NCBI GenBank assembly: GCA_033763655.1
Contig: JANRKD010000006.1
Span: 26,409 to 90,408, forward strand
Length of the DNA: 64,000 nucleotides
Direction: 5' to 3'
Source of the DNA: QFOX01 sp033763655
GTDB lineage: Bacteria; Pseudomonadota; Alphaproteobacteria; Rickettsiales; UBA3002
The stretch's first letter is position 1. Every line of letters starts with the position of its first letter. The notes under the pieces were generated by a model, which was not told where the DNA came from, did not search any database, and saw only the letters and a program-made list of their open reading frames with translations. The position numbers were made by a program, and so were the translations under genes. This document shows positions 26,640 through 33,398 of the stretch, one piece after another.

Positions 26640-27775
26640 AATTCGGAGCCGACAATTTTCGGCACGGCCTGCACGCTGCGCAGGCCGAGGCTTGGGTCAC
26701 GCCCGTGCGTTTTTTTGTTCTGAATCATCAGGCGCAGGTTGGCGACACTGTCGGATTCGGCGAGGGCGACTTCCTCGCTGATGACGCCGCGTTCGTAAAG
26801 CCTGAATAAATGCTGGTCGAAGGTCTGCATGCCTTCGCCGGTTCCTTTTTCAATCATCTCGCGCAACTGGCGGATTTTTCCCAGTTCGATATGTTGTTTA
26901 ATCAGGCCACGGTTGAGCATAATTTCGAGTGCGACGGTGCGCCCGCCCTCGAGCGTGGGCAGCAGGCGCTGCGAGAGGGTGGCGCGCAGGTTGAGCGACA
27001 GGTTGAGCAGGATTTGCGGGTGCCGGTCTTCGGGGAAGAAGTTGATGACGCGCTCGATGGTCTGGCTGGCGTTGTTGGCATGGATGGTGGCAATGCATAA
27101 ATGCCCGGTCTCGGCGAAATAAATCGCCTGTTCCATCACTTCGCGGTCGCGCACCTCGCCGATAACCACAAGGTCGGGCCGCTGGCGCAGGGCATTCTTC
27201 AGCGCCAGCGCGTAGGAATAGGTGTCGAGCCCGACATCGCGCTGGGTGATAATGCACTGGCCGTGCTGGTGTACGAATTCGATCGGGTCTTCCACCGTGA
27301 TGATGTGCCCCTGGCCGTGGGCGTTGCGGTGGCCGACCATCGCGGCGAGTGAGGTCGATTTCCCCGAGCCGGTCTGCCCGGAGATGAGAATCAGGCCGCG
27401 CTTTAACATCGCCAGCTCGCCATAGAGCGGCGGCAGGCTGAGCGATGCAATGTCGGGGATGGCGTTTTCGATGCGGCGGATGACCAGCCCGTCATGCGCC
27501 TGCTGGCGGAAGACGTTGACCCTGAACCGCGCGGAATCATTGAAGTTGAGCGCCACGTTCAACTCGAACGTCGAGCGGAACTCGTCCTGCTGTTCGGCAC
27601 TCAGGAGCTGGCCGATATACTCGGCGATGTCGGTGTCGTCGAGCGCATCGCCCGAAGCGGGGAGGATGGCGTCGTCGATGCGCAGGGTCGGCGCTTTGTC
27701 GTAAGTGAGGTAGAGATCCGAGGCGCGGCGCGCAATCATCTCCTCAAGAAGCGTATGGATGTGCGCGAGGGTCAA
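26636..27775 (-). CDS. pilU: PilT-family ATPase, PilU-like
   Basis: Retraction-type hexameric ATPase, 379 residues. Walker A is GQTGSGKST, the Asp box ITVEDPIEFVHQ, Walker B VIGEVRD, and the His box FAETGHLCIATIHANNASQ. The C-terminal GEGMQTFDQHLFRLYERGVIS is characteristic of PilU, the accessory retraction motor, as opposed to PilT. It lies directly downstream of pilT on the minus strand (9-nt gap). Confidence 0.88.
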   Translation of the reverse strand: MTLAHIHTLLEEMIARRASDLYLTYDKAPTLRIDDAILPASGDALDDTDIAEYIGQLLSAEQQDEFRSTFELNVALNFNDSARFRVNVFRQQAHDGLVIRRIENAIPDIASLSLPPLYGELAMLKRGLILISGQTGSGKSTSLAAMVGHRNAHGQGHIITVEDPIEFVHQHGQCIITQRDVGLDTYSYALALKNALRQRPDLVVIGEVRDREVMEQAIYFAETGHLCIATIHANNASQTIERVINFFPEDRHPQILLNLSLNLRATLSQRLLPTLEGGRTVALEIMLNRGLIKQHIELGKIRQLREMIEKGTGEGMQTFDQHLFRLYERGVISEEVALAESDSVANLRLMIQNKKTHGRDPSLGLRSVQAVPKIVGSEF

Positions 27776-27784
27776 GGCATCCTC

Positions 27785-28891
27785 CTAGAATGAACTGCTG
27801 CTCGAGGAACTCAGGCGCTTGCCTGCCGTGGCGGTCATTCCGCCGGATTCTTCCTCGGATTGCGCGCCGGTCATGAGAAGCTCGCGCAGCGTTTCTGCCG
27901 AAATCTCGCCATTTTCATAGAGGCGGTTGAGCGAGTCGCGCATCAGCACCATGCCCATCTTACTGCCCATCTGAATCATGGAGGTGATTTGCGGCACTTT
28001 CGCCTCGCGGATGAGGTTGCGGATGGCGGGCGAACCGAGCATGATTTCGTGGGCGGCGATGCGGCCCTTGCCGTCCATGCGCTTGATGAGAGCCTGCGTA
28101 ATCACCGCTTCAAGCGAAACCGAGAGCATAGCGCGCACCATTTCCTTATCGTCGGCGGGAAAAACGTCGATGATGCGGTCTACTGTTTTGGCAGCCGAAC
28201 TGGTATGCAGCGTGCCCAGCACGAGATGCCCGGTTTCCGCCGCCGTCATTGCGAGCTGGATGGTTTCAAGGTCACGCAGCTCGCCGACCATAATCACGTC
28301 CGGGTCTTCGCGCAGTGCCGATTTCAGGGCCTTTGTAAAGGATTTGGTGGAGCCGCCCACTTCACGCTGGTTGATGAGCGAGCGTCGGGGGGTATGGACA
28401 AACTCGACCGGGTCCTCGACCGTTAGGATGTGTTTGTTGAAGTTCTGGTTGATATAGTCAATCATCGCCGCCAACGTGGTCGATTTCCCCGAGCCGGTTG
28501 GCCCGGTGACGAGGACAAGGCCCTTATGCAGGTGGCAGAGGCGTTTGAGCACTTCGGGGGCGCCCAGCGCATCGAGCGAGAGGATTTTCGTGGGGATGCT
28601 GCGAAAGACGGCCGCTGCACCGTGGATGGTGTTAAAAGCATTAACGCGGAAGCGGATTTCGCTGGCAAACGCCATCGAGAAATCAAGCTCGAAGTCGCGC
28701 TCATAATCGCTGCGCTGCTGGTCGGTCATAATCGAAAACAGCATGCGCTTCACTTCTTCAGCATCGAGCGCGGGCATGTCGAGCGGCAGCATGTCGCCGT
28801 TCACCCGCATAATCGGTGGGTTCTTCGCCGATAAGTGAAGATCGGACGCCTTGTTTTTGTGGGTTGCCATTAACAGGTCGGTGATTTCCAT
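27785..28891 (-). CDS. pilT: Type IV pilus retraction ATPase PilT
   Basis: A 368-residue retraction ATPase. Walker A GPTGSGKST, Asp box LTVEDPVEFVH, Walker B VMVGELRD, His box AAETGHLVLGTLHTSSAAKTVDR, and the PilT-specific AIRNLIRE motif needed for retraction. The C-terminus ends in a run of Ser. It is upstream of pilU, and the start is the first good ATG (MEITDLL). A retraction motor pair argues for a dynamic type IV pilus and against a pure type II secretion system. Confidence 0.92.
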   Translation of the reverse strand: MEITDLLMATHKNKASDLHLSAKNPPIMRVNGDMLPLDMPALDAEEVKRMLFSIMTDQQRSDYERDFELDFSMAFASEIRFRVNAFNTIHGAAAVFRSIPTKILSLDALGAPEVLKRLCHLHKGLVLVTGPTGSGKSTTLAAMIDYINQNFNKHILTVEDPVEFVHTPRRSLINQREVGGSTKSFTKALKSALREDPDVIMVGELRDLETIQLAMTAAETGHLVLGTLHTSSAAKTVDRIIDVFPADDKEMVRAMLSVSLEAVITQALIKRMDGKGRIAAHEIMLGSPAIRNLIREAKVPQITSMIQMGSKMGMVLMRDSLNRLYENGEISAETLRELLMTGAQSEEESGGMTATAGKRLSSSSSSSF

Positions 28892-28960
28892 GGTCGAACC
28901 TCAGGATTCAGCCTGCACATCCTAGCGAACAGACGTAAAGACTTCGTTAATGCTACCGCT

Positions 28961-30256
28961 TCAGCTACCTGCGACTGGTGTAGGTGCGGCTTTAGCGGCA
29001 ATGAAATTAAGCCGTTTTTGCAACGTCTCAAGCGGCGCCGGTATTTTTTGCCCCTTGAGCGCGGCATCAATCAGCAGGCGGTAGAGGGCGCCGGCATCGG
29101 CGTAGTTGCCCTGCGCATCGAGCATGACGGCGAGGTTGTATTTGTAGGTGAGGTTGTCGGGGGCAAGTTCAATCGCGCGCAGCATTTTTTCGCGCGCCTG
29201 TTCGGGGTAGCCGCTTTTGTTGAGCAACGCCGCCTGTTGCGCAGGGATGGGGCTGAAATCGGGGTTGCGTTGCTCCAGACGTTCAAGCTCGGCGAGGGCT
29301 TCCTGCGGCGCTTCGGCGCTCATGAGGGCGAGGAAGTTATTAAGCCCCTCGCGATGCCCGGGGTTGATTTTCAGCAACTGGTCATAATAGGAGCGGGCGC
29401 GCGCCAGCTCGCCGAGGCGGTGGTAGGTCACGGCGAGGCCGAACAGGGCGTCCTCATTCCCCGGCTCGGCAGCCAGAATGGTTTTATACGTTTCGGCGGC
29501 AAGCGCGCTGTCGCCATTGCTGAGGGCTGTATAGGCGCGGTTCAGTTCAAAATTCGTATCGAGCGCCTGACGCTGCACCTTGATGCTCAGGCCCACCGCA
29601 TCGTAGCTTTCGATTTTCGGGGTGGGCGTGGCGAGTGCTTTGACCTCGGGGCTTTGGCGCTGGATGGCAACGGAGGTCTTTTTGCCGGTGGCGGGCGGTG
29701 TGCTGTCAAGCCGCGAGGGGAAGCGGCTGAGAATATTCCTTGAGGCATCAGAAAGCTGGCGCGGCGCAGGTGCGGTGGCCGGGGCTGCAATCAGCGGCGG
29801 ATTTTCCGCTGGCCGTTGCAGGCTATCGGCAGTGGCAATCAGTGGAGCCGGGGCGATAAAACCGGTCTGCGGGGCGACGTTCAGTGTGGTGGCTTTTTCG
29901 ACCTGCCCGGTGACGCCTAGCTCCTGCGCAGCGCGTGCGGCGGTGGCGGCATCCACCGGCGGGAATAGCGGTGCTTCGGCGGGCAGGGGCTGCACAAAGG
30001 CTCCCGGCGGCGCGGTGATGGAAGTGGTGGCTGGCACAGAGGATAATGGCGGGAAAGCAAGCCTGGGCATCGGGTCGATCAGTGGCGCGGTCGAGGGCAG
30101 GCGCGCCGATGTGCGCGGTTTGCTGACGGGAGGGGCCTCGGCCCCTTCGTCGGGGTTGAAGGCATGGGCGAAAAAAGGGGCGGCGGAAATAGCGACAAGG
30201 GTAGCGAGGGCCGAACTGCGTAAGCCGTGACGAAAAATACGAAGATGCGAAGCCAT
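28961..30256 (-). CDS. Exported TPR protein of the pilus locus
   Basis: A 431-residue protein from the ATG at 30256. It has a signal peptide (about 5-31, ALATLVAISAAPFFAHA), about 190 residues rich in Pro, Ala and Thr, then at least four TPR-like repeats (from about residue 250: NRAYTALSNGDSALAAETY; DALFGLAVTYHRLGELARARSYYDQLLKINPG; AREKMLRAIELAPDNLTYKYN; QGNYADAGALYRLLID). It probably acts as a periplasmic scaffold like PilW/PilF, but lacks a visible lipobox Cys. It lies 69 nt upstream of pilT on the same strand. Confidence 0.8.
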   Translation of the reverse strand: MASHLRIFRHGLRSSALATLVAISAAPFFAHAFNPDEGAEAPPVSKPRTSARLPSTAPLIDPMPRLAFPPLSSVPATTSITAPPGAFVQPLPAEAPLFPPVDAATAARAAQELGVTGQVEKATTLNVAPQTGFIAPAPLIATADSLQRPAENPPLIAAPATAPAPRQLSDASRNILSRFPSRLDSTPPATGKKTSVAIQRQSPEVKALATPTPKIESYDAVGLSIKVQRQALDTNFELNRAYTALSNGDSALAAETYKTILAAEPGNEDALFGLAVTYHRLGELARARSYYDQLLKINPGHREGLNNFLALMSAEAPQEALAELERLEQRNPDFSPIPAQQAALLNKSGYPEQAREKMLRAIELAPDNLTYKYNLAVMLDAQGNYADAGALYRLLIDAALKGQKIPAPLETLQKRLNFIAAKAAPTPVAGS

Positions 30257-30451
30257 GTGCCGTAAGCCCGATGCGGGTGAATTAGCCCCTAAAAAGACAG
30301 TATTTAACGGCGGTTGTAAACAGATTCCTCGTGCGGGTGGATAAGTCGATTTCATTTGCTAAAACCGGGGTAATTCCTTCATGGCATCGCGCAGGTAAAA
30401 GGCGTACAATGCGAGGATGATTCATGACGATGCAGATGACGGTGAGGATGC
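30257..30451. other. Divergent intergenic region (TPR gene / M23 peptidase)
   Basis: 195 bp, AT-richer than the flanks, between two divergent exported-protein genes. It should contain both promoters; I see no convincing hexamer pair. Confidence 0.35.
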
Positions 30452-31483
30452 GTGAGGCGTAGCAATATCTTTCTGGTGCTGACGTTGCTAATGCTGCCGC
30501 AGCTAATGCTGCCGTTGGCCGTCACGGCGGCGGAGCTGCTGAAGCCCGGGGCGCCCGAAGCGCCGGTGAAGCGGTTTTTCCCGCTCGGCGCGGCGCGTCA
30601 GGGCGCCGGTGACGCGCGAGTGGGCATTCCCCTTACCCGCGCCAAAACACCGATGCCGCTGCGTAGCGATCAACAACAGATGCATCAGGGATTCCTGCGG
30701 ATTGACCGGGCGCGCAGCGTCGCGATTCCGTCGCAGCATGCGTTGCCCACGCAGGCGGCGGGGGTAAAAGTGGCGTCCCTCCCGGCCACTGCCGCGATGG
30801 ATACGGTCGCGCAGATGCCGGAAGATACCGACGTTGAAAGCGAAGAAATCATCGGCAACCGCGAAGCCATCGATCCGGTGCTGGTGCTGTTTGATTCCGA
30901 GAGCAGCGGCACCTTGCCGTCATTCCGGGATGTGATGCGCGGGCATGCCGGAGGGGCAGGCGGGGCGCGCCATCCGTTCTGGCCGGTGCCGCTTACCGCA
31001 CGGCAGTATGTTTCCTCGGGCTACGGCCTGCGCGCCGACCCGTTCCATGGCCGCCGGACTTTCCATGGCGGGATTGACATCGCCGCCGACGAGGGAACCT
31101 CGGTGCTCGCCAGCGCAGAGGGCAGGGTGACGCAGGTGGCCAATGACCCGCGTTATGGCCGTTATGTCACCTTGCAGCATGCGGATGGCACGCTCAGCCG
31201 TTATGGGCATCTGAGCCGCCAGACGGTGCGCGAAGGCCAGCATGTGCGCGGCGGGCAGGTCATCGGCGCGGTCGGCGCAACCGGCCGCGCGACGGGGGCG
31301 CATCTCGATTACCGCGTCAGCCGGAACAACACGAAGTTTGATCCGCTGGCTATCCTCACCGTGCCGGCCGGGGTTGCTTTCAAAGGGGCGGCCTCCGCGC
31401 CGGTGGCGGGCAATGTCAGCCGCGCGCCGCGTATCGCCAGCAACGTCCTGCCCCGGCGACCGATGGTGATTCAGGTGCGTTAA
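30452..31483 (+). CDS. M23-family peptidoglycan peptidase with altered zinc site
   Basis: Exported LytM-domain protein, 343 residues, from a GTG at 30452. Signal peptide about 1-27; a variable region to about 170; then the M23 domain. HxxxD is present in FHGGIDIA (His205, Asp209) and a catalytic-type His in YGHLS (His253), but the third zinc ligand motif HLHY/F reads HLDY: His284 is kept and Asp286 replaces the usual His. Asp may still bind zinc, or the protein may be an inactive activator of an amidase. The lead position of a signal peptide fits a cell-wall role, possibly making room for the pilus. Confidence 0.85.
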   Translation: MRRSNIFLVLTLLMLPQLMLPLAVTAAELLKPGAPEAPVKRFFPLGAARQGAGDARVGIPLTRAKTPMPLRSDQQQMHQGFLRIDRARSVAIPSQHALPTQAAGVKVASLPATAAMDTVAQMPEDTDVESEEIIGNREAIDPVLVLFDSESSGTLPSFRDVMRGHAGGAGGARHPFWPVPLTARQYVSSGYGLRADPFHGRRTFHGGIDIAADEGTSVLASAEGRVTQVANDPRYGRYVTLQHADGTLSRYGHLSRQTVREGQHVRGGQVIGAVGATGRATGAHLDYRVSRNNTKFDPLAILTVPAGVAFKGAASAPVAGNVSRAPRIASNVLPRRPMVIQVR

Positions 31484-31535
31484 CCGTGTCGAGTTACCAC
31501 TTCACATTCGGTCAATGCCGCGCTAGACCCGCCGC

Positions 31536-32591
31536 ATGACCCTCTATGCCGCTTTGCGCCCCGCCTTGTTTCTGTTGCCGCCCGAAAAAGCGCATCGTGC
31601 AGCTATTTTTGCCCTTCAGCGCGGCTGGGTGCCGCATTCCAGCACTGCCCATCCGAGCCTTGCGACGACGGTGGCAGGGCTTTCTTTTGCCAATCCGCTC
31701 GGGCTTGCACCGGGATTCGACAAAAACGCCGAATGCTTTGAGGGCGCTCTCGCAGCCGGTTTCGGCTTTGTCGAAATCGGCACGGTAACGCCGCGTGCGC
31801 AGGTGGGTAATCCATCACCGCGTCTGTTTCGGCTGGTGGCGCAGGAGGCGGTCATCAACCGCCTCGGTTTTAATAACGAAGGTGTGGAAGCGGCGGCGTG
31901 GCGGTTGGCGCGGCGTAGCGGTCGCGGTATCGTCGGCGGCAATATCGGTAAAAACAAAGAGAGCGGCGATGCGCTGGCCGATTATGTCAACGCGATGCGC
32001 GCGCTTTACCCGCAGGTTGATTACATCACTGCCAATATCTCCTCGCCCAACACGCCGGGCCTGCGCGCCCTGCAGGCGGCGGATACGCTGGCGGCGCTGA
32101 TTACCGCGCTGCATGCCGCGCGCGCGGAGCTGGTGGCCGCCGGTGCGCCGCACCGTCCGATTTTTGTCAAAATCGCGCCGGATTGCGACGATGCTCAGCT
32201 CGAAGCCATCGCAAAAACAGCGGTCGCCACAAAGCTCGACGGGCTGATTATCAGCAACACCACCCTCGCGCGCGAGGCGGTGGCAGGTAGCCCCCATGCG
32301 CATGAGGCGGGCGGCTTGAGTGGTAAACCACTGTTTGCACCATCGACCGAGGTTTTGAAAAAAATATACCGGCTGACGCAGGGAAAAGTGCCGCTCATCG
32401 GGGTTGGGGGTATCGCGAGTGCCGCCGACGCTTACGCCAAAATCCGCGCCGGGGCCTCGCTGGTGCAGCTTTACACCGCGCTCATCTATCAGGGGTTCGG
32501 CCTTGTCGGGCGCATCAACGATGGGCTGGCCGAACTGCTCGCGCGCGATGGGTTCGCAACGATACACGATGCGGTTGGACGCGACGCTTAA
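31536..32591 (+). CDS. pyrD: Dihydroorotate dehydrogenase (quinone), class 2
   Basis: Membrane-associated flavoenzyme of pyrimidine synthesis that oxidises dihydroorotate with quinone. The 351-residue protein has the N-terminal membrane-association helices (PALFLLPPEKAHRAAIFAL), NPLGLAPGFDKNAE, the FVEIGTVTP and NRLGFNNEGVEA motifs, the catalytic Ser in YITANISSPNTPGLR and the FMN site LIGVGGIASAADAYAKIRAGASLVQLYT. Convergent with the next gene, overlapping by 4 nt. Confidence 0.96.
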   Translation: MTLYAALRPALFLLPPEKAHRAAIFALQRGWVPHSSTAHPSLATTVAGLSFANPLGLAPGFDKNAECFEGALAAGFGFVEIGTVTPRAQVGNPSPRLFRLVAQEAVINRLGFNNEGVEAAAWRLARRSGRGIVGGNIGKNKESGDALADYVNAMRALYPQVDYITANISSPNTPGLRALQAADTLAALITALHAARAELVAAGAPHRPIFVKIAPDCDDAQLEAIAKTAVATKLDGLIISNTTLAREAVAGSPHAHEAGGLSGKPLFAPSTEVLKKIYRLTQGKVPLIGVGGIASAADAYAKIRAGASLVQLYTALIYQGFGLVGRINDGLAELLARDGFATIHDAVGRDA

Positions 32592-33238
32592 ACCGCCAGC
32601 ACCCGCTTCAGAAATTTAACGGCGATGGCGACGCCTGCTTCGTCAATCCCGTGGCCGAGGCCAAGGCGCGCGTGGGTTTCGGCGGCAATTTCGGCATTTT
32701 CAAGCGCGCTCTTTGCCACCGCCATGGAGGCAAACGGCACCACCTCATCCGCCGTGCCGTGGATGAGGCAGACCGGCGGGCGCGAGCGGATTTCAGCGGC
32801 AAACAACGGCGGTTCCATCAGCGCGCCTGAGAACCCGACGACCCCGGCGAGCGCCTCCGCGCGGCGCGGCGCAACATGCAGCGCCATCATCGTGCCTTGT
32901 GAGAAACCAACCAGCGCCACGTCTTTTGCGGCGAGGTTGAAGCGCGTCATCGCGGCGTCGATCAACGCATCGAGCGATGGGGTGGCGGCGGCAATTTCCG
33001 CGACAATGCGCGCGGGGTTGCGATCGCGCAGCGAGAACCATTGGTAGCCGTAGGGCGCCATGTCGCAGGGGAAGGGCGCGTTGGGGGCCATGAAATGCGT
33101 GTCGGGCAGGTCGAGCAGCGGCGCGAGGCCGATAAGGTCATCGCCATCCGCGCCCAGCCCATGCAGGAAAATCACGAGGCGCCGGGTGATGCCGCTTGCG
33201 GACGGGAGTTCGGGGCCTTTGAGCGTTGTGGGTGACAT
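32588..33238 (-). CDS. Alpha/beta hydrolase, carboxylesterase/phospholipase family
   Basis: A 216-residue serine hydrolase of the carboxylesterase/acyl-protein thioesterase family. It shows VIFLHGLGADGDDLIGLAPLL (oxyanion region), the nucleophile elbow GFSQGTMMAL, Asp in LIHGTADEVVPF and the catalytic His near the C-terminus in LGLGHGIDEAG. Natural substrate unknown. Transcribed toward pyrD. Confidence 0.87.
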   Translation of the reverse strand: MSPTTLKGPELPSASGITRRLVIFLHGLGADGDDLIGLAPLLDLPDTHFMAPNAPFPCDMAPYGYQWFSLRDRNPARIVAEIAAATPSLDALIDAAMTRFNLAAKDVALVGFSQGTMMALHVAPRRAEALAGVVGFSGALMEPPLFAAEIRSRPPVCLIHGTADEVVPFASMAVAKSALENAEIAAETHARLGLGHGIDEAGVAIAVKFLKRVLAV

Positions 33239-33296
33239 GGGGTTTATGCTTTCTAATGTAGCGAGTGTCGTTATGCTGATGCCAGTTTTTTAATTG

Positions 33297-33384
33297 TCAT
33301 GCCAGCGAAAGCTGGCATCCAGCTTCTTGAAGGAATATCGCCCTGCCGACGCATGGCACTGGATACCAGCTTTCGCTGGTATGA
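33297..33384. repeat. Palindromic element upstream of polA
   Basis: An ~88-bp inverted repeat whose outer 27-bp arms (from 33297 and ending 33383) match with two differences; each arm also holds a smaller AGCGAAAGCTGG hairpin. The type of element (GTCATGCCAGCGAAAGCTGGCATCCAG-like) is widespread in proteobacterial intergenic DNA. It ends about 15 nt before the polA ATG. A piece of the same element (GGATACCAGCTTTC) occurs at 39479-39493 before xthA. Confidence 0.8.
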
Positions 33385-33398
33385 CAAACGGAGAAGTT

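Noticed and set aside
30257..30355. Longer start of the TPR protein
   Set aside because: The ATG at 30256 puts the signal peptide at the N-terminus; the longer frame would bury it.
33294..33398. Extended N-terminus of PolA
   Set aside because: The first 35 codons are the palindromic element upstream; the ATG at 33399 has the ribosome site and the normal PolA start.
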